In this document: piece by piece, positions 42,813 to 54,261 of the stretch | Numbering within the stretch: the first letter of the stretch is position 1 | How the letters are laid out: the number at the start of each line of letters is the position of its first letter | Assembly: GCF_024362695.1 (NCBI RefSeq) | Contig: NC_065426.1 | Location: forward strand, 1,054,001-1,118,000 | DNA: 64,000 nt | Direction: 5' to 3' | Source: Pectinophora gossypiella | Taxonomy: Eukaryota > Arthropoda > Insecta > Lepidoptera > Gelechiidae | Position numbers and translations under genes: made by a program | Notes under the pieces: model-generated | Database searches by the model: none | What the model was told of the DNA's origin: nothing | The model's input: the letters and a program-made list of their open reading frames with translations, nothing else

Positions 42813-43157
42813 ACATACATAACACACATAAACAGCCTAAGTATATACGTCCCACTGCTGGGCACAGGCCTCCCCTCAATCAACCGGAGGGGGTATGGAG
42901 CATACTCCACCACGCTGCTCCACTGCGGGTTGGTGGAGGTGTTTTTACGGCTAATAGCCGGGACCAACGGCTTAACGCGCCCTCCGAAGCACGGAATCAT
43001 CTTACTTTTTCGGACAATCAGGTGATTCAAGCCTGAAAAATCCTTACCAAACAAAGGACAGTCTCACAAAGTGATTTCGACAATGTCCCCATCGGGAATC
43101 GAACCCGGACCTCCAGATCGTGAGCCTAACGCTCTAACCACTAGACCACGGAGGCTG
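42813..43157 (-). mobile_element. SINE family 1, full copy with 15-bp TSD
   Basis: Minus copy from an ACAT-repeat tail to the tRNA-derived head at the right. It is flanked by perfect 15-bp duplications 'tacaattaagaacat' at 42798-42812 and 43158-43172. This fixes both borders of SINE family 1. Confidence 0.92.
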
Positions 43158-43304
43158 TACAATTAAGAACATTTCACGTTATTTCTTTCGACATAATATT
43201 GGATATTAAAAAAAAATATATACATAAGTAAAACCTCAACCTAAGAACACGCCTATTTCGCGTTGGGGTATGCGCACGGAATAGAAGAAAGACGTTGCAA
43301 GGGC

Positions 43305-43820
43305 CTTTTTTTTGCCGCAGATGGCATTAAACACTTGTCCGGACAAATGAAGAACGCTGAAATCTTTTATTTATGTATTTATTTCACTCACAACAACTAT
43401 CTTTACAGGATAACCTAATGCGACAGAGTTGGGGACTTATTTATACATATTTAAAATTAATCATTAATTATTTTTAACTAGCACAATATACGATTTCCTT
43501 AATTAAGTATACCACACTCACACTCATTGCTATTTTTGCGAATTCACTCTTGGAACACGAAAACAGATCCACTCTCTCGGCTATCTCGTTTACTGTGCGC
43601 AAGGTTCGAACAAATGGGTCTTTTGACAGAAGGTTGGTGCGGGCCGTCGGTACTGCCAATAGGCGCGGGCGCCGTCGCCTCCATATACCTGTCTGGTACG
43701 CATAGCTGTAAGCGTAGTAATATTTCCGCTCTCACCCGGTACAAAATTTAAGACAACAGGCCTGAGGGTGCCCAGTTGGGCGCGAACCTCGGCTCAGGGC
43801 GTCGTCTGAGAGGAAAAATA
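43305..43820 (-). repeat. Retroposon family K in two parts
   Basis: 43313-43365 ('gccgcagatggcattaaaca' ...) and 43735-43820 ('acaacaggcctgagggtgcc' to 'gaggaaaaatatt') belong to K. The 370 bp between are unique, including a GC-rich block at 43640-43740 with short open frames on both strands. This is an insertion into a K copy or two unrelated pieces. Confidence 0.5.
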
Positions 43821-45109
43821 TTTCGGTTGGAAAGGTCCTTACGCGCATTTTGTATGAGAACCGTCGTCGCCGGTTCCACACCACTCTCTTTTACTAATAT
43901 TCCTGTAAACAGATAAATACGAAAGTACGATAGCTCTACTGCTTCTCAAATATATATTGCCAGTTTACCAGCAATTTATATTTTATGTCAGGTTGCAATT
44001 TTATTATATTTTTTTGTTAAATACTGCATACAAAAGTACTTTTTTGATAAATAGCCTGTGATAAGGAGGGATATCCTTGCATTATAGTCAATATTAGATT
44101 TTTTGCCCTGCATACGATGCGCAAAATCACGTTTTAATATAGGTACTATCGCGGAGCTCCTTGCTTCGTAAAGTTTGCGGACGAGTGGAGTGCAAAGTTG
44201 AAGTATGAACTATTTGCTCATACTTGTGCTCACTTGTCCCTTCCAACTTCTTTCTTCTATTCCGTGGGTAAGCGTGACCTGTGAAATAAAAAAAATAATA
44301 AGTGTTGCGAACTCTTCGTAGGTTTTGTAATCTTTTTATATTATTATGTTTTTTATATTTATTCTTTTTTGACGTTTTGTATGTTGATTTTGTTTTACTT
44401 CTTGTCGTTTGCTTTTTGGTGACTCGTGAAAATATATTAATTAATTCTCAAAGCTAAGTATCTGTTATTCCTTCATTTCATTTAGTTATACAGTCCATTT
44501 CATATTCATCAGCTACCACCGTAGCTCACAATAAGAAATTTAGGTTTAGCTCCGTGCTGGATTTCAACTTGCGACCTCACAACCAGAGTCAAGCATTCTT
44601 CCAACTATTCCATTGTTTCCCAACACTTCCGACCCATAAACGATGTTTTCTTCAAGCCTCTATATCCTCAATAAATATATCAAAAACATATTCGCGAGAG
44701 CAAAAACAGAAAAAAAAAATATTTTTCTTCTAATTACGGAACCTTGAGGGATCGTGAGCGGCTCATCATTTTGACCAAAGATCGTAGAACATACTGCCAT
44801 TGATGCGGTGTGTGGTAAAAAAAAACAATACTATGGCTATCATTTTGTATAGTTTTTTTTGCTATGTTATTTATATGGAATATTTAAATGCGTATTAAAG
44901 CAAAAGAGGCGTGAGAATTGATATAAATAGTATACTCGTCAACAAGGATTTTGTATGACCCATGAATCCTAACTGATATTATTGTTACGGAAGTGGGTTT
45001 CAGGATTGGAAGGAAACTCACTGAGTCCTAAGAGAAACGAATTTATTCACTATACACATGGTACAGCTTCCGCACAGGGCTGCGCGGTATAACTCCGTCA
45101 CCGTCACTT
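43821..45109. other. Intronic, largely unassigned
   Basis: AT-rich. 44520-44610 vaguely resembles an inverted tRNA-like head ('ggatttcaacttgcgacctc', compare SINE 4). No exon with good splice sites and coding character was seen. Confidence 0.4.
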
Positions 45110-45400
45110 TACTATTTCGCGACACTCGAGAGGAATAATATTTGAAAAAAATACCGACCCTAGTAGGTCGATAGCGATAAGCGCTGAATCAGGGAAATCG
45201 TCCACCGCGCCGGCGGGTCCGGTATCGGAGTTCTGAAGTGTTTGGTGTCGCGAGCTGATTGGCCTCTATGGCTAGTGTAATGTCGTCGGGGTCGTATATT
45301 ACGTCATTCGGACGCCGATACTTTTCAGTACCGTCCCTGAGCGGGATGTATTCGGAAAATATTGCTGCAAATACTATTAATTGCTGATTAAACCACATTT
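45110..45400 (-). repeat. Retroposon family K, upstream part
   Basis: The minus-strand frame reads SEYIPLRDGTEKYRRPNDVIYDPDD and onwards. The same words appear, with stops, in the minus strand of 63780-63930, so family K includes a decayed coding segment. Confidence 0.55.
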
Positions 45401-45490
45401 CTAAATCAAGAGGAATTTCAATACTTCCCTTGTTATATAAATAAATAGGTACGAAGACGAAAGTAAGTTTGTTTATTCGTCACCAACATA

Positions 45491-45701
45491 CATGCTGATA
45501 GAGACATCGTAACGTATCCTCAGGGGGATGATTCAGCTCATGATTCTGAGTTGATATCAAGTGGAATTTTCCGGCGCAAAAGTATTTTCGGAGTTCCATT
45601 CCAAAATAATTAAACAAAACACTAAAATTTCATGATGTCAACTCAGAATCATGGTCTGAATCATCCCCCTCAGTATTCGTTACGGTGTCACTAACACCCA
45701 G
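45491..45701. mobile_element. Single-hairpin TA element
   Basis: One module from 'gagacatcgtaacgtatcct' to 'gtgtcactaacaccca'. The outermost bases are diverged. Confidence 0.7.
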
Positions 45702-46184
45702 TTACGTAAAGTGGTGTGACGTTCTCAGGAATGTTTCCAAAGTGGGAATATTTATTTATTTATTTTATTTATTTATTCGCGTTGTAAAAGCTACGACACT
45801 GGCTGCTTTTCTTTTTCACACTGTCCTTTCTAGCACTCTAGTCTTATCTGCCTAAAGGTTAGGTAATAAAGCTATTTTTACATAAGCTTTGTGCCTTTTT
45901 ACTGCCAGGAACATTCCTAAAGTGGAAATATTCCGGAAAACGGCACCTCACAGCTTGTCATGGTTATCTTATTCACGGATACAAAATGTAATCGTGTATT
46001 TTTGACAGCATAATAATACATAATTGATATTACTGGCTGAGTCTCATAGTTTTTAATTAATAACGATTTTAAAATGTATTTATTTAGAGTTGCATTTACA
46101 AAAACAAGCTCAGGTAACAAATCAACAGCTTTAGAGAACAAAGAATATACTTAATTTAAAAATAAATAATAATGCATCTAATTT

Positions 46185-46250
46185 CGGAAGTATGTGACCT
46201 TACAAGTATTCGGCTGGTTTTCCCTTCGCGGGTTGGAAGGTCAGACTGGC
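46185..46250 (+). repeat. SINE family 4 fragment
   Basis: 'ggaagtatgtgaccttacaa' and 'ttttcccttcgcgggttgga'. Confidence 0.6.
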
Positions 46251-46515
46251 AGTCCTAAACATCAAAACACGAAATTACTATGGAATTTGTATGAAAAAGT
46301 ACATTGTACTATTGTTGTATTCTATTTCTCTTTTGTTTTGTATTTTGTTTTTTCCTGTTTGTGCAATAAAGTATTTGTTATGTTATGTTATGTTGTACCG
46401 TCATAGAAAAACGTGATATTATTACGTTTATCTTGATTAAAATTCATAAATAAGTTAAATAGAAAATGTTTTTCGTCGGTTTTAGATCTGTCTTTATTTA
46501 GTAATCAGAATGTGG
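46251..46515 (+). mobile_element. MITE family F split by a LINE end
   Basis: Family F sequence at 46251-46309 and 46399-46515 is interrupted by a family O LINE tail (46310-46392). TTGTAC is duplicated at 46304-46309 and 46393-46398. Confidence 0.65.
46310..46392 (+). mobile_element. Truncated LINE end with 6-bp TSD
   Basis: 'ctgtttgtgcaataaagtat' followed by TTATG repeats, inserted in MITE F. Confidence 0.65.
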
Positions 46516-46524
46516 TACACGACC

Positions 46525-46800
46525 CAATTAGTAAGATTAAAGTTAGACCTTGCCGTGGTAAGGTAAAATCTAGCTCGTCTCCTGATACGAATTGGCGGAG
46601 AGTTCTATACGCAGTATTATTCTGTGTTCAAGGGTTATATATGTAAGAAAGAAAGAAAAAAAAACATATTTCAAATTCAAAAATGTGATAGAATCAGAAT
46701 TATTTATTCAACGTAATTCATAGATAAACTTGTTGAAGGTCAATTTATCATTATTGAATCTACGTCATTTCGCAAGCTGTTATGGCTGAGGAGAAGAAGT
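46525..46800. repeat. Family I fragment and inverted LINE tail N
   Basis: 46545-46620 is family I ('aaggtaaaatctagctcgtc'). 46675-46800 is the inverted tail seen at 23635 ('attatttattcaacgtaatt' to 'acgtcatttcgcaagctgtt'). Confidence 0.55.
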
Positions 46801-46805
46801 GACGT

Positions 46806-47295
46806 GTCGGCTTAGATTGTAAATCAACAACTATAAACTCACCCAGTGGGTGAGCTGCCAGCTTTTCGGCTTAGGTGGTAACTTACCCACTGGAAACCCA
46901 GCCAGTGGGTGAGTTGCCAGCTTTTCGGCTTAGGTGGTAACTCACCCATTGTAAACTCACCCAGTGGGTGACTTGCCAGCTTTTCGGCTTAGGTGGTAAA
47001 TCACCCACTATAAACTCACCCAGTGGGTGAGTTGCCAGCTTTTCGGCTTAGGTGGTAAATCACCCACTATAAACTCACCCAGTGGGTGAGTTGCCAGCTT
47101 TTTGGCTTAGGTGGAAAGTCACCCACTGGAAACTCAGCCAGTGGGTGAGTTACCAGCTTTTCGGCTTAGGTGGTAACTCACCCACTGTAAACTCACCCAG
47201 TGGGTGACTTGCCAGCTTTTCGGCTTAGGTGGTAACTCACCCACTGTAAACTCGCCCCGTGGGTGAGTTGTCAGCTTTTCAGATTATTAGTGGTA
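46806..47295 (+). repeat. 59-bp minisatellite, about 8 copies
   Basis: The word 'gcttttcggcttagg' (with small changes) starts at 46861 and again every 59 bases (46920, 46979, 47038, 47097, 47156, 47215, 47274). Each unit contains the near-palindrome 'actcacccagtgggtgagt'. A degenerate first unit starts near 46806. No reading frame runs through all units. Confidence 0.92.
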
Positions 47296-48025
47296 ATTTC
47301 ACCCAATACTTTAGAATTTGCGGCGTGGTCAACTCGAATTTTATTACGTAACGCCCTCTCTGTTATGTTATTGATGTCATATCCACACTTGTCTTCGTTG
47401 ATCTCGGGTGGAGCATCTTGTGTGTGATGGATAGCTCAGGTCGCGTGTTCCGTATACTATGCCGCAATTTATTTACTACTTCCGTGCCGCACGCAATACT
47501 AACACACATACTCGCCTTTGATCCCTAATGGGGTAAGCAGAGACAGGCAGTGAACTCTTAGGACAGATTGGTATACGACCACGACTATCTTCAGAATATG
47601 TACCACTACATCTTATCGGCTACTTGACAGTTTTCAGCAGATAAGTATTTTAAAAATTATAAATGCCAAATTTATATCTCTTAAAATGTTTTATTTTTCC
47701 TAAAAATTACATAAGCCATCTTCGGGCGCATCAGCGTCGGGCCGACTAGGAGTCGAAGTGGTCGCCATGGCCGAAATCGGTCGGAGAGATCATCATCATC
47801 ATTTTAAAAATTATAAACGCCTAATTTATATCTCTTAAAATATTTATTTTTCGAAAAAGCTTTATATAATAAAAAAACATATTTTTCTTCATTAATTTCC
47901 AATTTCACGCAAAAACGGTTGATCACGTGACATTTTGCCCAGTGACGTCACATTTCAATAAACAAAGAAACTGTCAAACAGTATAAGTTGAAACCCGATA
48001 GATAGTTTTTGTTTAGTTTGTGATA
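47296..48025. other. Intronic, unassigned
   Basis: 47500-47600 resembles a LINE tail ('tcgcctttgatccctaatgg'). 47640-47700 and 47806-47860 carry a short direct repeat ('tttaaaaattataaa' with 'tttatatctcttaaaatg/at'). Confidence 0.4.
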
Positions 48026-48500
48026 AGGTGAGTATAGAATCCAACATTTACTTGTAACAGAACAACGAGCCGCTCTATGATATGTTCTAGTGTATCATCC
48101 TCTTACGAACTAAACGTCGAGCACGCTGGGCTCTTTGTTACAAACCAACGAGCATTTTGGTGTAACATTTCGTCGAGCGTATTGGTGTAACATTTCGTCG
48201 AGCCACGAGTGCGGGCGATGCGCGATTTTAAGTCTAACAATAATTGCACACCTCCAAGAGTTTGTCTTCTATTGTAAATGTTCATTTGCCACCATCTTCT
48301 ATTTTTCTTTTTTCGTGTGCATGTTGGTAAATGCACACTCGCTGTGAGCATTTACCCGTAACATAACGCCGAGCATTCGCAGGAACGTTACATTACATGG
48401 AAATGCTTTGGAAACTGAGCTTTTGCCTGTATTGTATCATTCGTAAGAACGTTACATTACACAGAAATGCTCCAGAAAATGTTGTAGTCTATACTCACCT
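48026..48500. mobile_element. 475-bp MITE with internal repeats
   Basis: Inverted ends 'aggtgagtatagaatccaac' and 'ttgtagtctatactcacct'. Inside, 'tggtgtaacatttcgtcgag' occurs twice in tandem, and 'aacgttacattac' occurs twice on the other arm. A single copy in the window. Confidence 0.65.
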
Positions 48501-48663
48501 ATATGTGACGTCACACGAAGCTCAATCATGGCCGCCCGTGTTTCGGGTCTTAAAATACACAGATAAAAAAACTCATTCTTATCATGTAAAAATAAAATAT
48601 TTAAAAGTGATCTTAATAAAAAAAAACAAATATTGGATAATTATCATTAAATGATTAACTATC

Positions 48664-48945
48664 GCGCAGCGGTAACCGCGCTCGGTCTGCGATTGTTGAA
48701 GTTAAGCAACCTTCGCAAAGGCCGGTCATAGGATGGCTGACCACAAAAAAAAAACTTTTCATCTCGAGCTCCTCCGTGCTTCGGAAGGCACGTTAACCCG
48801 TTGGTCCCGTTAATAGCAGTCGTTAATAACCACCAATCCGCACTGGGCCCGCGTGGTGGTTTAAGGCCCGATCTCCCTATCCATCCACAGGGAAGGCCCG
48901 TGCCCCAGCAGTGGGGACGTTAATGGGCTGGTGATGATGATGATG
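48664..48945 (+). mobile_element. SINE family 3, 5'-truncated with 13-bp TSD
   Basis: Starts inside the head at 'gcgcagcggtaaccgcgctc' and ends in GAT repeats. 'atgattaactatc' is duplicated at 48651-48663 and 48946-48958. It shows that truncation during reverse transcription occurs in this family. Confidence 0.85.
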
Positions 48946-49074
48946 ATGATTAACTATCATAATCCGACATAGTTCATGTTTATTGTTACAACAGGTAAGT
49001 AGCCAATTGGATAGTTTCCTAGGTCAAAGATAAATTATGATATTCTGATTACTAAATAAAGACAATTATCTAAC

Positions 49075-49215
49075 ATACATACATAAACTCACGCCTATTT
49101 CCCACCGGGGTAAGCAGAGACTAAAGAATTCCATTTGCTTCGATCCTGACACACTTCTCTTGCTTCCTCCACATTCATCAATCGTTTCATACACGCACGC
49201 CGGTTCAGAGTAGAT
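49075..49215 (-). repeat. LINE tail, family M (inverted)
   Basis: 'ataaactcacgcctatttcc' and 'cttctcttgcttcctccaca'. It interrupts MITE family F (49020-49075 and 49255-49445). Confidence 0.6.
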
Positions 49216-49528
49216 CGTATTGAACCTTTTCTAAGGACATCTCCAATTTGGTCAATTATCTAACGGTGACAAAAAAGGTTTTCTATTTAGCTTGTTTAAG
49301 AATTAAAATGAAGAAAAATCTAATATTAAGTGCGACATTTTGTCACGTTTTTCTATGACGTCACAGGATGCGTTTTCATAAAAATTCCATAGTAATTTGG
49401 TGTTTTGACGTTTAGTAAAAAGTAACTGATTTATACACTTATTTAAGTTTACGCGGTTGTTATCATAATTAAAACACATAACACACACACACAGTGTCGA
49501 AATATCGGGAGTCTCATATTAAACCCGT

Positions 49529-49842
49529 TAATGGCCCCGATTCCTGCAGACACCGCCTAATTTTATTTTAAGTTATATCCGTCATTTTCATATCCGTCGA
49601 AAAGGAAAGGGACGGATGATTCACAGCTCTTAATTTTAGGAAGAATGAGTAAATGAATGTGTCGGGTTATTGACTGATGTAAAATTTTTAGACGGTTGGT
49701 TTAGATTTGTGCTTAAAATTGACGTGTGTTCCATAAATTTTATGCTTGTCGATTACCCGTCCCTTTCCTTTTCGGCGGATAAGAAAAGGACAGATATAAC
49801 TTAAAATAAAATTAGATGGTATTTACAGGAATTAGCACCATT
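49529..49842. mobile_element. MITE family D, copy 2 (complete)
   Basis: About 314 bp with long inverted ends: 'ggccccgattcctgcagaca' ... and '...ggaattagcaccat', with 'ttttattttaagttatatcc' / 'agatataacttaaaataaaa' inside. Flanked by sequence with 'aaaacacata' / 'tatgtgtttt'. Confidence 0.72.
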
Positions 49843-50027
49843 ATGTGTTTTAATTAAGTAACTGATTTGACTAAGTAGTTGGAAACTACCCTATTGTCCA
49901 CCTATTGAATTCAAATGGAGGATAAATTATTCTTTTTCATATTTTTTAATACATAACATTAGCGTCGTCTTGTAACTAATATTCTATTTTTACTTATATG
50001 TATCATTGTATGTATATATTTATAGTA

Positions 50028-50032
<5 letters not shown>

Positions 50033-50116
<84 letters not shown>
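50033..50116 (+). repeat. (TA)n microsatellite
   Basis: About 40 uninterrupted TA units. Self-complementary and therefore likely cruciform-forming and length-polymorphic. Confidence 0.95.
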
Positions 50117-50121
<5 letters not shown>

Positions 50122-50429
50122 ATGCATGGAAACGAATTGTGTTTTCTCTCTAATATTAAGTATATATTTTTGATGAGCTCAAATAAAGATTATATCTATT
50201 TTTGTGATAAAGAAATAGATACTATTATCAATTATGAAATTAACATAAAATAATTGATGCAAAAACGGAAGTATCATTACCAATATTCTAATACATAAAC
50301 ATAATATAAAAGTAACACAATTTATGTAATCTTAACTTATAAATATATATATTATTTATGTTTTTTCTCTTATTCTATTTTACTGTTTTGCGCGCTACAC
50401 TGCAGCTGTACTAGTGTACTATATCCTCT

Positions 50430-50600
50430 GCCGAAGGTTGTCTGGAAGAGATCGCTCTTAGCGATAAGGCCGCCTTTGCCCACCTTAGAATAAGTTTACC
50501 CTGTAAATAATAAAACACTTTATTGCACACAAATTCAAAAAACGTTTACAGCAGGATAAACTTATTCTAAGGTGGGCAAAGGCGGCCTTAAAAAAACAAT
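50430..50600. repeat. Inverted LINE ends with a perfect 33-bp arm
   Basis: 50466-50498 ('aaggccgcctttgccc' onward) and 50557-50589 are exact reverse complements. Between them is 'caataaagtg' read on minus. Two family O LINE tails meet head to head. Confidence 0.75.
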
Positions 50601-50639
50601 AAAAACGGCGGTATAAATGATTACCCTATTTATTACGCC

Positions 50640-51260
50640 CAGGCAAAATTACATTTTCCATCTATTATTATTCTGATCAAAAGAGAAATAAGGAAGCGAC
50701 ATAATTCCATATACAGGGTGTTAGTGACATCGTAACGAAAACTTTGAGGGATGATTGAGACCATGATTCTGAGATGATATCAAGTGGAATTTTCCGTCGC
50801 AAAAGTATGGATAAGAAAATAACTTAAAAAAAACAAAAATTTTCATGAATTTTCTGACTGAAAATTCCACTTGATATCAACTCAGAATCATGGTCTGAAT
50901 CATCCCCCTCAGTATTCGTTACGGTGTCACTAACACCCATACATACTTGCATGACTGCAGTATGTACTTGTGCGGGGTGTAAGTGACATCGTAACGAATA
51001 CTGAGGGGGATGATTCAGCTGATTTTTCTGAGTTAATATCAAGTGGATTTTTTCATCGCAAAAGTATAGAATTGAAAATAATTTAAAAAAACTAAAAAAA
51101 ATCATGAATTTTGCGACGGAAAATTCCACTTGATATGAACTCAGAATCATGGTCTGAATCATCCCCCTCAGTATTTGTTACGATGTCACTAACACCCTGT
51201 ATAATGTGATCCAAACATCAAGCAAAAATTACTTTTATATGTGCTTCTGCTATTACATTG
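50640..51260. mobile_element. GATGGCGTTGTT-family element carrying a double hairpin
   Basis: 50640-50709 ('aaaattacattttccatcta' , 'gatcaaaagagaaataagga') and 51204-51260 ('atgtgatccaaacatcaagc', 'tgcttctgctattacatt') are the two sides of the same segment seen uninterrupted at 1455-1590. Confidence 0.72.
50712..51201. mobile_element. Double-hairpin TA element, copy 4 (proved by an empty site)
   Basis: 490 bp, inverted relative to 37207. TA is duplicated at 50710-50711 and 51202-51203. The related sequence at about 1533-1550 ('tacataacgtgatccaaata') shows the site without the insertion, with one TA. Both hairpin modules moved together. Confidence 0.9.
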
Positions 51261-51383
51261 TAATTTTGAATAATTATGTACCCGAGTAATGAGAAAATAG
51301 GTAATTATCACGTTGAATCTCGACATCACCATTAATCCTCTGACTTCCCCAATGAGGGACTTCGATGGTGGTTGGATGTACGG

Positions 51384-51417
51384 TCACGAGCATTAATATG
51401 TATACACTTTGGTACCA
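51384..51417 (+). repeat. MITE family E end
   Basis: 'ggtcacgagcattaatatgt' and 'cactttggtacca' only. Confidence 0.6.
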
Positions 51418-51800
51418 AGAATAAATAGATCACAAATTACAATTTAGGAATCAAACTGTAGGGATATAAATATCAACATAAAAATATCAATATATAATAT
51501 ATATATATATATATAATAAATGTACCTTTGTCTACATATAACATTTGCATGCCAACATTGTTATGGCGAAACATGTATTGTACCTATTTCTAATACCCAC
51601 TTGTCACCTAATTAGGTTCAAAGATTCTTTATTCTCATTAAGACATGAAATAAGTCACTTACATGAGAACAGATTACAATAAAATAAATACTAATGTTCG
51701 CTCGTACAGAAAATTCACAGTTAACTTCACAACTCACCACACTTAATTTATTTCACATTAAATTAAATTACATTCCCATCACGATCCCTCCAAAAACAAG

Positions 51801-54261
51801 TTATGGTTGATATTTAATTATAATATATTGAGCTAATTTACGTTTAAAATCATTTAATGATTCGATATTTTTTATATGTGAAGGTAAGTTGTTAAAAAGT
51901 TGTGCGCCCTCGTAAGTTATCATCCGTTTGCCATAGTTTGTCCGGATTTTAGGTAGAATGACGTAGCTAGCCCGTCTTGTGGAGCGTTTAGACACTTGTT
52001 TGTTTTGGGTAAGTGAAAGTGATGTGTGGATTGTTTTACATAGTATTTTTCTTATGAGGATACATGTGCAGTGGGTGTATAACTGTTTTAAATTCATTAG
52101 GTTAGTTTGTGTGTATATAGTAGTTGTTGGTGTTAAGTAGTGATAGTGAAATAACATTTTTATTAATTTGTTTTGGATGACCTGCAAGTCAGAGAGACTG
52201 GTTTTGCTTGCAGTACCCCATATTTCAATGAGATATAACAGGTGTGATTTAACTAATGAGTTATAAATGGTCATCCGCACTTTTCGGGGTAGGCAGCGTA
52301 CTATGCCACGCAAAGAACCCATTAGTGACGACAGCTTTTTTTTGAGGTAGTCAATGTGTAGCTTCCATGTTAGCTGACTATCAATATGAAGTCCTAAGTA
52401 CTTTTCACCGCGTTTCTCTTGTATTGGATCGTTATTAATAGTTAAGGGTGGATATGTAGGTACGGGCTTGTTTTTCGCTTTAAATATAACATATGACGTT
52501 TTAGAGATGTTGATAGTTAACAAGTTTGATTGCAACCAATAGTAGAGAGTGTCCAAATCCTTTTGTGCTGAATTAATAATATCACGTATAGACGAACCAA
52601 AGTAGAATAGGCACGTATCATCAGCATATAGAGTGATGTGTCCCTGTAATCCTAAATCAGTGACATCATTGATATAGACCGAAAATAACAGAGGGCCTAA
52701 GATCGAACCTTGTGGGACCCCAAAAGATATAGGACGAGGTTCACTTACATGTTCGTTGATTTTTACTATTTGCTGCCTATTCTTGAAGTAAGACTCAAAC
52801 ATTTTTAGCGCAGTACCTTTTATCCCAGTTAGGCTAAGTTTTTGTATAAGTTTGTTATGACTCACAGTGTCGAACGCTTTTTTTAGGTCGATAAAGATTC
52901 CCAAAACTATTTTCTTACCGTCGATGTTTTGTCTAATCTTGGTGATTAAATCTACGGTCGCGGCTAGGGTATTGCTTTTAGACCTGAAGCCAAATTGTCG
53001 TTCTGTTATGTAATTGATCTTAGTTAAGAAGGTTTCCAAGCGTTCGTGAAGAATATATTCAAGAATTTTTGAGAGTATTGGGAGAATTGAGATCGGCCTA
53101 TAATTGCCTGGGTCGGTTTTTATGCCAGATTTGTAGATAGGAGAGACTTTTGCGATTTTAAGTGAATCGGGAAATTCTCCCCGTATAAGAGCTGCATTAA
53201 TGCATTTAGTTAACTCTGGGACTATCAAAGTTTTCAAACATTTGATGGCTTTAGTACTTATGCCATCTAAGCCATTACTTGAATTAGGGTCTAAGTTATC
53301 TATTATTTTTGATACTTCACTATCAGTAGTAGGTATAAAGTCTGTTAGTAGATTTGTGCAGTTTTTGAAACTATGTTGTGATGCTGTAGTATCGATGTTG
53401 TGAAAATGGGACGGGATTTTTTTAGCTAATAATGACCCTATAGATGAAAAGTAGTCATTGAAAGTATTGCAAATCAAAAGGGGGTCTATAATATCTTTTG
53501 AGTCATGTATGAGCCTAGGGAGAGCACAGCTAGTTTTGACTTTGTTGTTAGAGAGATCGTTAATAAGATTCCACATCTTCTTGGGTTTGGTGCTGCATTT
53601 CTTGAACTGGTTGTAATAATAGGAGTCTTTTGCCTCTTTGATCAGATGGGCTACTGCGTGTTTCTCTGTCTTGAATTGGTTTTCTAGAGCATCATTATCA
53701 GGGTGTTCTTGAAGTTTAGCCCATAGCTCGTTCCTCCGATTGATTCCATTGATAATATCTCGCTGCACCCAGTCTTTTTGTGGTAAGTTTAAAATTTTCG
53801 TTTTTGTTATTAAACTATGATCGATTTGTTTTTTAAGTTTTCGTTCAAATATTTCAAAGTTATCGTTTTCCTCTGCTTTAGCATTTTCAGCCTCTTGATA
53901 GAGTTGTTCGTAATTTAGCGCTTTATAACTAACGCGTTGTTTGCGAGGCGGTTTGTATTTCTTAAGCGCGAGGTGGATTTGTCTGTGGTCGGAAAATGAG
54001 GTTTCAATCAGTGCCATGTGGTAGTTGTCGTTCTTCAAACTGGTATTGACATGATCTAATATTGATTTCCTTGTGGTATCACTCCTTGTGTAGTATTTTT
54101 TATTGTTTTTATTCAATATTTTGCAACCTGCTGCATTTAGGCAATTTATATAGCTTTGTTTCTGCTTGGTTCTTGTTAAAAGATCAATATTAAAATCTCC
54201 GAAAAGAAGAATTCGTTTCCTTTGGTGCAGTTGTGTCTCAAGAGTGTAAATGAATTTTTCA
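51801..54261 (-). CDS. LINE ORF2, 3' part: endonuclease end plus reverse transcriptase
   Basis: Minus-strand frame, open from the foldback insertion border (54261) to the stop at 51801. It holds the endonuclease motifs GDFN (encoded at 54189-54200) and SDHRQIH, and the full RT: GNYRPISILPILSKILE, QFGFR, FIDLKKAFDTVSH, GVPQGSILGPLLF, YADDTCLF and KYLGLHID. A C-terminal thumb-like region ends FNNLPSHIKN...FKRKLAQYI. The product of an intact element would nick DNA and prime reverse transcription of its own RNA. The order EN-RT without RNase H and the C-terminal pattern point to a CR1/Jockey-type non-LTR element. No stop or frameshift is seen across 771 codons, so the copy was young when it was split. 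Confidence 0.9.

Noticed and set aside
46806..47295. CRISPR-like array
   Set aside because: The whole 59-bp unit is repeated with no unique spacers, and the context is an insect intron.
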